Source of the DNA: Pseudomonas parafulva NBRC 16636 = DSM 17004
Lineage (GTDB): Bacteria > Pseudomonadota > Gammaproteobacteria > Pseudomonadales > Pseudomonadaceae
Assembly (NCBI RefSeq): GCF_000730645.1
Contig: NZ_BBIU01000005.1
Coordinates: 1 to 64,000, forward strand
Reading direction: 5' to 3'
Length of the DNA: 64,000 bases
Shown here in pieces: positions 1 to 7,609 of this stretch. The notes below the pieces were generated by a model, which searched no databases, had not been told where the DNA came from, and was given only the letters and a program-made list of their open reading frames with translations. The translations under genes were made by a program, and so were the position numbers. Position 1 is the first letter of the stretch. The number at the start of each line of letters is the position of its first letter.

Positions 1-16
1 CGGGCATCCATGCCCG
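1..16. repeat. Short perfect inverted repeat
   Basis: CGGGCAT, two bases, ATGCCCG forms a 7-bp stem at the very left edge. It has no T-tract. It may be the end of a terminator or of a repeat from the gene outside the window; its role cannot be decided from what is visible. Confidence 0.35.
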
Positions 17-60
17 TCACCTCCCTCCGCAAGTCCTTCGTTCGGCCTCCTGAAGTCGCG

Positions 61-90
61 AAGATCAAGATCAAGATCAAGATCAAGATC
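61..90. repeat. Hexanucleotide tandem repeat (AAGATC)x5
   Basis: Five exact copies of AAGATC in a row, ending about 115 bases upstream of the hydroxyacid dehydrogenase start. The unit is 6 bp, so copy-number change would alter promoter spacing rather than a reading frame. No other tandem repeat of this kind was noticed in the window. Confidence 0.9.
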
Positions 91-205
91 TAGAGCAACA
101 GCCCAAATCAGAAACTACCAGCACAGTACAGTTGCCCCTCATTTTTCCCATTGACTGTACCGCCGACTCACTCCGCATAATCCCCCCATTAACCTTGGAG
201 GTGGC

Positions 206-1144
206 ATGCCCAAAACAGTCCTGGTACTGGTAGAAACCGTCGACGATTACCTCCCCCTGCTGGAGCAGTCCGGTTATCACCTGATCCGCGCTCAATCCCC
301 CAAGCTCCGCGTCCAAGCCATCGAGCAACAGGGCGCGCAGATCGACGCCGTGCTCACCCGTGGCCCGCTCGGCCTCACCGCCAGTGAAATGGCCGCGTTG
401 CCCAAATTGCAGATTATCTGCGTCATCGGCGCCGGCTACGAGCAAGTCGACCTGCCCGCCGCCGCAGCCCGCGGCATCACCGTGACCAACGGCGCCGGCG
501 CCAATGCAGAAGCCGTTGCAGACCATGCCATGGCCATGCTCCTGGCCCTGCTGCGCAATATTCCCCAGGCAGACGCCAGCACCCGCCGCGGCGAATGGCA
601 GCGCGTCATCAGCCCGTCGGTGAGCGGCAAGCGCCTCGGCATCGTCGGCCTGGGCGCCGTCGGGCAGGCCATCGCCAGGCGTGCCCAACTCGGGTTTGCC
701 ATGCCGGTCAGCTATCACAGCCGCAGCCCCAAGGCTGATCAGCCCTACACCTGGTTCGACAGCCCCGAACGCCTCGCAGAGGCCGTCGATATTCTGGTGG
801 TGGCCACGCCAGGGGGTGCCAACACCCATCACCTGATCGATGCCAGCGTGCTCAAGGCACTGGGCCCGCAGGGTTACCTGGTCAATATCGCCCGCGCCAG
901 TGTGGTCGACACCCAGGCGCTGGTTACTGCCCTGCAAAGCGGCGCGCTGGCAGGCGCTGCAACGGACGTATTCGATGATGAGCCCCAGGTGCCTGATGCC
1001 CTGAAGGCACTGCACAACACCGTGCTCACCCCCCACGTAGCAGGCCAGTCGCCTGAGGCCGCGCGGGACACCGTGGCCCTCGTGCTGCGTAACCTGCAGG
1101 CATTCTTTGCCGGTGAGCCCGTGTTGACACCCGTTCGCCCGTAA
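206..1144 (+). CDS. D-isomer-specific 2-hydroxyacid dehydrogenase
   Basis: A 312-residue NAD(P)-dependent 2-hydroxyacid dehydrogenase, of the kind that reduces glyoxylate, hydroxypyruvate or similar 2-oxoacids. The Rossmann motif GLGAVGQAIARR lies in the middle. The family catalytic set is visible in the C-terminal half: Arg in NIARASVVDT, Glu in DVFDDEP, His in TPHVAGQS. The ATG follows a GGAGGT ribosome-binding site at 197-202, which is close but strong. The next gene, a PhzF-like protein, follows after about 50 bases on the same strand and may be cotranscribed. Substrate cannot be fixed from sequence; the nearby glyoxylate genes make glyoxylate/hydroxypyruvate plausible, by inference only. 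Confidence 0.9.
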   Translation: MPKTVLVLVETVDDYLPLLEQSGYHLIRAQSPKLRVQAIEQQGAQIDAVLTRGPLGLTASEMAALPKLQIICVIGAGYEQVDLPAAAARGITVTNGAGANAEAVADHAMAMLLALLRNIPQADASTRRGEWQRVISPSVSGKRLGIVGLGAVGQAIARRAQLGFAMPVSYHSRSPKADQPYTWFDSPERLAEAVDILVVATPGGANTHHLIDASVLKALGPQGYLVNIARASVVDTQALVTALQSGALAGAATDVFDDEPQVPDALKALHNTVLTPHVAGQSPEAARDTVALVLRNLQAFFAGEPVLTPVRP

Positions 1145-1195
1145 CCCTGACACAGAAAGCCGCCTGGTAGCTGCCGGGCCATAAGGAGCGTGTCC

Positions 1196-1984
1196 ATGCA
1201 ACTCGAAATCTTCCAGGTCGATGCCTTCAGTGCCGAACCGTTCGGGGGCAACCCGGCGGCCGTCATCCCCCTTGAAGACTGGCTGCCAGACCAGGTGCTG
1301 CAGCGTATCGCTGAAGAGAACAACCTGTCGGAAACGGCGTACTTCGTACGCAATGGCGAGGGCTTCGACCTGCGTTGGTTTACCCCCGCCGTGGAAGTGG
1401 ACCTTTGCGGCCACGCCACCCTGGCGTCTGCCTATGTGCTGTTCGAACAACTGGGTGAACCCGCCCAGGTGCTGCGCTTCAATACCCGCAGTGGCGAGTT
1501 GCGGGTCACCCGGGGGGACGATGGGCTGCTGGCCATGGACTTCCCCGCCAAACAGCCCGCAGCCGCAGAAATGCCTGCAGGGTTGCTGGAGGCACTGGGC
1601 CTGCACCAGGCGCTGGCGCTGTACCGCAGCGATGACTACGTGGTGGTGATCGAAGACCCATTGCTGCTGGACGCGCTGCAACCCGACTTCGCCGCGCTCT
1701 CGCGCTACGATGTGCGCGGCATTGCCGTGACTGCGGCGGGGCGGGGGTTCGACTTCGTTACCCGTTGGTTCGGGCCGCGGGTGGGCGTGAATGAGGACCC
1801 GGTGACAGGCTCGGCGCACACCTCGCTGGCACCGATCTGGGCCGAGCGCCTTGGCAAGCAGCGACTGGCCTGCGAGCAGGGCGGGGCACGAAAGGGCCAG
1901 TTGCACTGTGAGGTGCCGGGCAATGGCCGGGTGATCATCAGTGGTCGGGCGGCGCTGTACCTGCGCGGTACGGTGTTTGTCTGA
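1196..1984 (+). CDS. PhzF family isomerase/epimerase-like protein
   Basis: A 262-residue member of the PhzF (phenazine biosynthesis-like, diaminopimelate-epimerase fold) family. Family marks are the N-terminal QVDAF..PFGGNPAAV, the catalytic-Glu region LSETAYF (Glu46), DLCGHATLASA, and DPVTGSAH near the C-terminus. The ATG at 1196 is preferred over an in-frame GTG at 1190, because AAGGAG at 1183-1188 leaves only one base before the GTG but seven before the ATG. No phenazine genes are nearby, so this is a stand-alone PhzF homologue whose substrate is unknown. It is shorter than many PhzF proteins (about 280 residues). Confidence 0.88.
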   Translation: MQLEIFQVDAFSAEPFGGNPAAVIPLEDWLPDQVLQRIAEENNLSETAYFVRNGEGFDLRWFTPAVEVDLCGHATLASAYVLFEQLGEPAQVLRFNTRSGELRVTRGDDGLLAMDFPAKQPAAAEMPAGLLEALGLHQALALYRSDDYVVVIEDPLLLDALQPDFAALSRYDVRGIAVTAAGRGFDFVTRWFGPRVGVNEDPVTGSAHTSLAPIWAERLGKQRLACEQGGARKGQLHCEVPGNGRVIISGRAALYLRGTVFV

Positions 1985-2067
1985 CACGTCTGCGCATTCG
2001 CGTGCCGGCGATGGGCTGCCGGGCCTGAGGCTATACTGGCTTCTTTGTCTTTTTCGGGGAGTGCATC

Positions 2068-2475
2068 ATGGCTTTGGAAACGTCCGGCAGCTGCTTGTGC
2101 GGCGCCACCCGGTTGAAGGTTTCGTTTGACCATGCCCATGTCAGCGCCTGCCATTGCAGCATGTGCCGCAAGTGGACCGGCGGCCCGCTGCTGGTGGTGC
2201 ATTGCAACCAGCCGCCGACGTTCGAGGGCCTCACCCCCGGTGTTTACGATTCGTCAGACTGGGCGCAGCGCGGGTTCTGCAGCCAGTGCGGTACACACCT
2301 GTTCTACAGGCTCAGGGCCAACGACAGCTACGCGGTGCCGATCGGCCTGCTGGATGGCGAGCTGAACTGGCAGTTCAGCCTGCAGATCTTCATCGAGCAG
2401 AAACCCGGTTGGTACTGCTTCGCCAACCAGACTACATCCCTCACCGGCCAGCAGGCCTTCGAACAGCTGGGCTGA
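2068..2475 (+). CDS. GFA family zinc protein (glutathione-dependent formaldehyde-activating-like)
   Basis: A 135-residue protein of the Gfa/CENP-V fold. The zinc ligands are clear: GSCLCGATRL near the N-terminus, ACHCSMCRKWTG around residues 29-40, and FCSQCGTHLFY in the middle, i.e. the C-x-C, C-x-C-x2-C and C-x2-C sets of the family. Most members have no proven substrate; the formaldehyde/glutathione role belongs to the founding enzyme only and should not be assumed here. It stands alone between the PhzF-like gene and an FKBP gene on the same strand. Confidence 0.88.
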   Translation: MALETSGSCLCGATRLKVSFDHAHVSACHCSMCRKWTGGPLLVVHCNQPPTFEGLTPGVYDSSDWAQRGFCSQCGTHLFYRLRANDSYAVPIGLLDGELNWQFSLQIFIEQKPGWYCFANQTTSLTGQQAFEQLG

Positions 2476-2550
2476 TGCCGGCGTGCGGGCTTGCCAAAGC
2501 GCTGCAATCCTGAGAAAAGGGCGGCTTTGTCTTTCTGATGGAGTATGCCC

Positions 2551-2889
2551 GTGAGCCAAGAACTGCAGATCACCGACCTGGTAGAGGGTGATGGCAAAGT
2601 CGCCGTCAAAGGCGCGCTCATCACCACTCAATACACCGGCTGGTTGGCCGATGGCAGCGAGTTCGATTCTTCCTGGTCCCGTGGCAAGCCGTTTCAGTGC
2701 GTCATCGGCACCGGGCGTGTCATCAAAGGCTGGGACCAAGGGTTGATGGGGATGCGTGTGGGCGGCAAGCGCAAGCTGCAAGTGCCAGCCCACCTGGCCT
2801 ATGGTGAACGCACCCTGGGCGCCATCCCGCCACACGCCGACCTCACCTTCGAGATCGAGTTGCTGGAAGTGCTCACACGGGACGACTGA
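2551..2889 (+). CDS. FKBP-type peptidyl-prolyl cis-trans isomerase
   Basis: A 112-residue single-domain FKBP without signal peptide, so cytoplasmic. The fold signature is visible: TTQYTGWLADGSEFDSSWSR, the VIKGWDQGL segment that lines the active site, GGKRKL, and a C-terminal IPPHADLTFEIELLEV strand. The GTG at 2551 is chosen over the ATG at 2545 because GGAG at 2540-2543 sits seven bases before the GTG but only one before the ATG. It would catalyse prolyl isomerisation during protein folding. Confidence 0.92.
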   Translation: MSQELQITDLVEGDGKVAVKGALITTQYTGWLADGSEFDSSWSRGKPFQCVIGTGRVIKGWDQGLMGMRVGGKRKLQVPAHLAYGERTLGAIPPHADLTFEIELLEVLTRDD

Positions 2890-3122
2890 GCCTCAGCAGG
2901 CAACAACAGGTTCACCTGCCAGACACAAATGCGCAACAGCAGGGGGCTAGTCTGGGCCTTGCCTAGGGAACGGCATTCACGCTCAGGGAGGAACCAAACG
3001 GGTTCGGGGCACTCTGACCCTCACCCGTTGCCAAGGATGGCAATCACGCTCAAGGCGGCCTGCAACAGGCCGGGTACTGTGTCGGGTGCAACCGATTGTT
3101 CTGCCACACAGGCCTTGAATTG

Positions 3123-3788
3123 ATGAAATTGCCAGCTTTCTTCCGTCGCCGTCGCCACCCGTTGCTGCTTGGCCTGCTGCTCACGGCAGTGGCCGTGCCG
3201 TTGACGCTGGAGGCGCTCGACAGCAGGGCAGAACCTGTGGACGGTACCCAGACCCTGGTGTTTCTGCGGCATGCCGAAAAACCCGGTGAAGGCCTGGGCC
3301 AGTTGAATTGCCAGGGGCTGAACCGCGCGCTTGACCTGGCCACGGTATTGCCTGCGCGTTTCGGTAACGCCGATTACGTGTTCGCCGCCAACCCCACGCG
3401 GCATGTGGAGGAGGGCAGCCAGGACAAGAGCTACAGCTATATCCGCCCGCTGATGACCATCACCCCCAGTGCCATTCGGCTGGGCTTGCCGGTGAATATC
3501 GATTTCAGCGCCAACGACACCGACGAGCTTGCCGACGAACTGCTGCGTGACAAGTACCGCAACGCGACCGTGTATACCGCCTGGTCCCATGGCTACCTGC
3601 CGGATCTGATCAATGCCGTGGCCGGCAAGGCGTTGGGTGAAAAGCGGGTGATCACCGAAGACTGGGAGGGTGACGACTTCGACACACTGTATGTGCTGAC
3701 CCTGACCTGGCACGACGGCAAGGCCAGCCTGCTCAGCCGTAACGTGCGCCAGGGCCTGAACGACGGCGCCGAAAGCTGCCCCAGCTGA
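3123..3788 (+). CDS. Histidine phosphatase superfamily protein, exported or membrane-anchored
   Basis: A 221-residue protein with a basic N-terminus followed by a hydrophobic segment (LLLGLLLTAVAVPL), which reads as a signal anchor or signal peptide. LVFLRHAEKP is the catalytic RH(G/A)E motif of the phosphoglycerate-mutase-like histidine phosphatases, and a second candidate His is in WSHGYLPDL. An upstream in-frame TTG at 3096 would add nine residues without a ribosome-binding site; the ATG giving MKLPAFFRRRR makes a sensible signal sequence. The physiological phosphate ester is unknown. Confidence 0.75.
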   Translation: MKLPAFFRRRRHPLLLGLLLTAVAVPLTLEALDSRAEPVDGTQTLVFLRHAEKPGEGLGQLNCQGLNRALDLATVLPARFGNADYVFAANPTRHVEEGSQDKSYSYIRPLMTITPSAIRLGLPVNIDFSANDTDELADELLRDKYRNATVYTAWSHGYLPDLINAVAGKALGEKRVITEDWEGDDFDTLYVLTLTWHDGKASLLSRNVRQGLNDGAESCPS

Positions 3789-3818
3789 TTCATTGCCCAG
3801 GGCAGCACCACAACGGGG

Positions 3819-4547
3819 TCAGCGGCCCAGGCGCATCGGCCAGCCCACTACCTTCTTGGCCCTGGGCGTGGCGTAGGTGCGTACTTTCGATGTGCTCAAG
3901 CCCATGCGCACCAACGCCTCGGCGACCGTCACTGCCGCACTGACGCCATCCACCACCGGTACCCCGGTGCGTTGGCGGATCTGCTCGTCCAGCCCGGCCA
4001 TGCCGCCACAACCCAGGCAGATGACCTCGGCCTTGTCTTCACGCACGGCACGTTCAGCCTGCTCGACGATGGCCTCAACGGCCCGCTGCGGGTCGGCTTC
4101 CAGCTCCAGCACCGCCATGCCGCTGGCGCGCACCGAGGCGCAGCGGTCGTACAGGCCCGACAGTTTGAGGCGGTCTTCGATCAGCGGCACCGTGCGGTCC
4201 AGCGTGGTGACCACTGAGTAGGCATGCCCCAGGTACATGGCTGTACTGGCCGCCGCATCGGTGATGTCCACCACCGGCACGTTCAACAACTCCTGCAACC
4301 CTTCACGCCCGTGCTCGCCGTAGCCGGCCTGGATCACCGCATCGTAAGGGCCTTCGTAGGCCAGTACCCGGTCCATTACCGCGATGGCGGCCAAGTAGCT
4401 TTCGAAATTGCCTTCCACCGATTCGGCGCCGAACCAGGGGGTGAGCCCGATGATCTCGGTGCCGGGGGCGGCCACCGCGCGAGCCTGCTCGGCGATGGCA
4501 TCGGTGATGGCTTCTGTGGTGTTGACGTTGGCGATAAGAATGCGCAT
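3819..4547 (-). CDS. Asp/Glu/hydantoin racemase family protein (allantoin/hydantoin racemase-like, first catalytic Cys absent)
   Basis: A 242-residue member of the aspartate/glutamate/hydantoin racemase superfamily, closest by eye to hydantoin and allantoin racemases. The start at 4547 is chosen because AGGGAGG lies just upstream; an upstream in-frame start lacks this. The second active-site loop CLGCGGMAG (Cys180) is intact. The first loop, normally xACFGDPG with a catalytic Cys, reads QAGYGEHG, so the Cys position is Gly75. A Gly/Cys pair is the arrangement of arylmalonate decarboxylase rather than a two-base racemase. The gene follows an NCS1 transporter by 16 bases in the same operon. The reaction is therefore uncertain; racemase is the family name, not a demonstrated activity. 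Confidence 0.8.
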   Translation of the reverse strand: MRILIANVNTTEAITDAIAEQARAVAAPGTEIIGLTPWFGAESVEGNFESYLAAIAVMDRVLAYEGPYDAVIQAGYGEHGREGLQELLNVPVVDITDAAASTAMYLGHAYSVVTTLDRTVPLIEDRLKLSGLYDRCASVRASGMAVLELEADPQRAVEAIVEQAERAVREDKAEVICLGCGGMAGLDEQIRQRTGVPVVDGVSAAVTVAEALVRMGLSTSKVRTYATPRAKKVVGWPMRLGR

Positions 4548-4563
4548 GGGCAGTCCTCCCTGT

Positions 4564-6096
4564 TCAGTGGCTGCTGTGGTCGACGGCGATGCATTCGCCG
4601 CTGACATCGTGATAGTGACGGTTGCGCGGGGCGATCAGCAGGTAGATGGCAGCGGCAATGCCTGCGCCGATCAGCCAGGAGAACGGTGCCACGCTGTGGA
4701 AATGGGGTACCAGGGCCAGCACGATGGCCAGCAATGCGGCAGGCAGGAATGCCGCGATGGCACGCAGGTTGATGCCCCGCGTGTAGTGATAAGCGCCGGC
4801 CGGGTCTTCGCTGTAGAGCTGCGGCACGTTGATGCAGCCTTTGCGCAGCAGCCAGTAGTCGGACATGATCACGCCGTACAGCGGCCCTAGCAGGGCGCCC
4901 AGGCCAGACAGGAAGTACACGATCACCAGCGGGCTGTTGTACAGGTTCCAAGGCAGGATCAATACCGCCAAAGTGGCGCTGATCAGCCCGGCGCGGCGGA
5001 AGTTGAGGTGGCGCGGGGCCAGGTTGCTGAGCACGAAGGCCGGCGCCACGAAATTGGCCATGATGTTCACCGCCACGGTGACGATCAGGAATGCCAGGCA
5101 GCCGAGTACCAGGAACGCGGTGCTGGGGATGGCGGCCACGATCTGGGTGGGGCTGTCGATGATCTGCCCGTTGATCTGGAACTGGGCACCGCACAGCACC
5201 ACCGTGATGACGGCGAACACCAGAATGTTGACCGGCAGGCCCCAGAAGTTGCCTACGCGAATGGTTTTGCGGCAGGGCGAAGACCGGGCGAAGTCGCAGA
5301 AGTTGAGCACCAGCGTGCCGTAGATGGCCAGCCACAGCGCGCCGCCGGCAAAGATGTTGCGCCACATGTCAACGCCGGTCAGCGGCTCGGCAACCGACCA
5401 GGCAATGCGGGCATCGGCCTTGATGTACATGAACACGGCCAGCGAAGCGACCGTGAGCAGAATCACCGGCCCGGCGAACCCCTCGTAGCGGCGCACCATC
5501 TCCATGCCGTAGGCCAGAATGACCAGTTGCACCAGCCAGATGGCCACGAAGCACACCCAGCCCAGGCTCGACAGCCCCAGAATACTGTCATGGTCGTAGG
5601 CTGCCAGTTGCGGCCACACGGCGCTCAACAGCACCCGCAGCACCACTGACGCCAGGTACGTCTGTATGCCGAACCAGGCGATGGCGATCACGGCGCGTAT
5701 GAGGGCGGGTATCTGCGCACCATGGATACCGAAGGCAATCCGGCTGATGACCGGGAACGGGACGCCTGTCTTCTGCCCCATGTAGCCCGACAGGTTCATG
5801 AAGAAGTACACCAGTGCCGCACCAATGGCCAGTGACATCAGGATCTGCCAACCCCCCAGGCCCAGCGCAAACAGCCCCATGGCGAAGGAGTAGTTGGCGA
5901 TGTTGTGCACGTCGTTGGTCCACAGGGCGAAAATGCTGTAGCCACCCCAGCGGCGCCCGGCGATGCGGGTGGGCGCCAGGTCGCGGTTGTGCAGGCGTGG
6001 GCTGAGGCCGAGGGCTAGTGCGGGGTCGGGCTGTGTGGTGGTGGGTTGGGTGCTGGCGACGGACAGTTCAGGGGCAAGGTTGAGGCTGCTACTCAT
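4564..6096 (-). CDS. NCS1 family nucleobase/allantoin/hydantoin:cation symporter
   Basis: A 510-residue inner-membrane protein with about twelve hydrophobic segments, of the nucleobase:cation symporter-1 family (uracil, cytosine, allantoin, hydantoin and thiamine transporters). Recognisable family stretches are RRWGGYSIFALWTNDVHNIA near the N-terminus and NFCDFARSSP in the centre. The ATG at 6096 is preceded by GGAG with 8-base spacing, better than an ATG seven codons upstream. Pairing with the racemase-like gene and a TTTGTATACAAA operator-like palindrome upstream suggests an allantoin- or hydantoin-type substrate, by inference. Confidence 0.9.
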   Translation of the reverse strand: MSSSLNLAPELSVASTQPTTTQPDPALALGLSPRLHNRDLAPTRIAGRRWGGYSIFALWTNDVHNIANYSFAMGLFALGLGGWQILMSLAIGAALVYFFMNLSGYMGQKTGVPFPVISRIAFGIHGAQIPALIRAVIAIAWFGIQTYLASVVLRVLLSAVWPQLAAYDHDSILGLSSLGWVCFVAIWLVQLVILAYGMEMVRRYEGFAGPVILLTVASLAVFMYIKADARIAWSVAEPLTGVDMWRNIFAGGALWLAIYGTLVLNFCDFARSSPCRKTIRVGNFWGLPVNILVFAVITVVLCGAQFQINGQIIDSPTQIVAAIPSTAFLVLGCLAFLIVTVAVNIMANFVAPAFVLSNLAPRHLNFRRAGLISATLAVLILPWNLYNSPLVIVYFLSGLGALLGPLYGVIMSDYWLLRKGCINVPQLYSEDPAGAYHYTRGINLRAIAAFLPAALLAIVLALVPHFHSVAPFSWLIGAGIAAAIYLLIAPRNRHYHDVSGECIAVDHSSH

Positions 6097-6605
6097 TCCG
6101 GCGGGCTCCTGATGCACGCAGACTGCGATGAGCGGGCATGCGCACGGGCTGGCCTTCTCGTCGGTGCAGCGTTGGCATCACAGGGTTCTGGGCGCGGCGG
6201 CCAAGGGTGAGTCGGCGTCGCGGGTTATTGTGTATTTATGTTTTGTCTAATTTGTATACAAAACATGAACACACAATAGCGAGTTCCATGCCAAGCCTTG
6301 TTGAGTCAGCCACGATCGAAGACATCAGTACGGATATGAATTTTTTAACTATCTGAATTTATTCAGAAATATTCATATGGATAGACAATTCTTAAATTTC
6401 TCAGAGCTGAACTAGTTGATCATCCAGTCAGATTTTAAGCGGTTCTGCCTGTAACGTAATGGTGCGCCAAAACACTAAGTGCACACAAAAATGGCACTTA
6501 TGGTTACGTTTATGTGTACAAAATTTAGTCTGCGGTCGCCGGGGCAATTTTCCCGTAGTAGGCCAGCGGCTGTAGAATGGCGTTTTTCCCTGTTCGTGAC
6601 TTTCA
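6097..6605. promoter_or_regulatory. AT-rich intergenic region with stacked inverted repeats
   Basis: About 510 bases without a convincing gene between the divergent NCS1 transporter and methyltransferase genes. From about 6230 to 6530 it is markedly AT-rich. It holds TTTGTATACAAA (6251-6262), ATATGAAT/ATTCATAT arms (6334-6341 and 6371-6378) around CTGAATTTATTCAG (6353-6366), and nested arms AACGTAA (6453-6459)/TTACGTT (6504-6510) and TAAGTGC (6476-6482)/GCACTTA (6494-6500). A small open frame at 6138-6356 lacks a recognisable product. Likely promoter DNA, possibly with a foreign remnant. Confidence 0.6.
6251..6262. promoter_or_regulatory. Candidate GclR/FadR-type operator TTTGTATACAAA
   Basis: A perfect 12-bp palindrome about 155 bases upstream of the NCS1 transporter start. 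It has the same core, TTGTATACAA, as the sites in front of gcl, the GlcG-like gene and puuE in this window. This would place the transporter/racemase-like pair in the purine-glyoxylate regulon; binding is inferred. Confidence 0.6.
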
Positions 6606-7532
6606 ATGACCTCGCCGATCCACACCCTTGAGCAACACCTGCTTGCCGCCCTCGACCCAGCCCCACAAGAAACCCGCCGCCTGTTCCATGGCCGTGGGCG
6701 CTGCTGGCCGGGCCTGGAACAGGTCACGGTGGACTGGCTGCAGGGCGTGCTCTCGGTGGCGTTGTTTCGTGAGCCGCCCGATGGCCAGCTGGCAGAGCTG
6801 GAGGCCATGCTGCTGGCGCTTGCCAAGCGGCCGCAGTGGGCCGGTGAGGCCATTCTTGTTCAGCATCGCTACCTGCCTGACAGCCCTGGCCAGTGGTTGG
6901 TGGGTGAGCCTTGCCAACAGCGCGAGGTGGTCGAAGACGGGCTCACCTACTTGCTGGACCTGGGCGTGCGCCAGAACAACGGCCTGTTTCTGGACATGCG
7001 CTACGGGCGGCAATGGGTGCGCGAGCAGGCCGGTGGCAAGCGTGTGCTGAACCTGTTCGCCTACACCTGCGGTTTCTCGGTTGCGGCCGTTGCCGGCGGG
7101 GCTGAGCAGGTGGTCAACCTGGACATGGCCAAGTCGGCGTTGTCCCGAGGGCGGGAAAACCACCGGCTCAACGGCCACGATGCCTCGCGGGTGGCTTACC
7201 TGGGGCACGAACTGTTCAAGTCGTGGGGCAAGGTACGCAAATACGGCCCCTACGACCTGGTGATCATCGACCCGCCCACCTTCCAGCGCGGCAGTTTCGT
7301 GCTGACCCAGGATTACGCGAAGATTCTACGGCGGTTGCCAGAGCTGCTGACGCCGGGCGGGACGGTACTGGCCTGTGTGAACGACCCGGCGATAGGGCCG
7401 GAGTTCTTGATTGACGGGATGGCGGAGCAGGCGCCTGGCCTGGCGTTTGTCGAACGCCTGGAAAACCCGCCTGAGTTCCCTGATGCGGATTCGGCGGGCG
7501 GGCTGAAGGCCCTGGTATTTCGTCAGGCGTAG
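6606..7532 (+). CDS. Class I SAM-dependent methyltransferase (RlmI/RlmK-like)
   Basis: A 308-residue class I methyltransferase. The SAM-binding loop is NLFAYTCGFSV (about residues 149-159), the acidic ribose-binding region is VVNLDMA, and the catalytic segment IIDPPTF (about 220-226) is the D-P-P-x-F motif shared with rRNA cytosine and guanine methyltransferases. The N-terminal 130 residues are the family's extra domain. A ribosomal RNA target is plausible from the motif, but the site is unknown. No obvious Shine-Dalgarno precedes the ATG. Confidence 0.82.
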   Translation: MTSPIHTLEQHLLAALDPAPQETRRLFHGRGRCWPGLEQVTVDWLQGVLSVALFREPPDGQLAELEAMLLALAKRPQWAGEAILVQHRYLPDSPGQWLVGEPCQQREVVEDGLTYLLDLGVRQNNGLFLDMRYGRQWVREQAGGKRVLNLFAYTCGFSVAAVAGGAEQVVNLDMAKSALSRGRENHRLNGHDASRVAYLGHELFKSWGKVRKYGPYDLVIIDPPTFQRGSFVLTQDYAKILRRLPELLTPGGTVLACVNDPAIGPEFLIDGMAEQAPGLAFVERLENPPEFPDADSAGGLKALVFRQA

Positions 7533-7557
7533 TCGCGGGGAGGGGCGCCGTGGGGCA

Positions 7558-7595
7558 TCGCGAGCAAGTGCGGGCGAGGCCGAACTTGTTCGCGA
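7558..7595. repeat. Inverted repeat between convergent genes
   Basis: TCGCGAGCAAGT (7558-7569) and ACTTGTTCGCGA (7584-7595) form a 12-bp stem with one mismatch. It sits between the 3' ends of the methyltransferase and the sulfate-binding protein genes, so it may act as a bidirectional terminator. It also resembles the short dispersed repeats common in P. putida intergenic DNA. Confidence 0.6.
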
Positions 7596-7609
7596 GACCA
7601 GGGTGCCGC

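Noticed and set aside
83..1987. 634-residue minus-strand open frame opposite the hydroxyacid dehydrogenase and PhzF genes
   Set aside because: Spans two real genes on the other strand, has no recognisable domain, and its composition (many His, Gln, Gly) is the usual complement of GC-rich codons.
6138..6356. Possible 72-residue gene in the long intergenic region
   Set aside because: No ribosome-binding site, no similarity to anything recognised, and it crosses the GclR-like palindrome.
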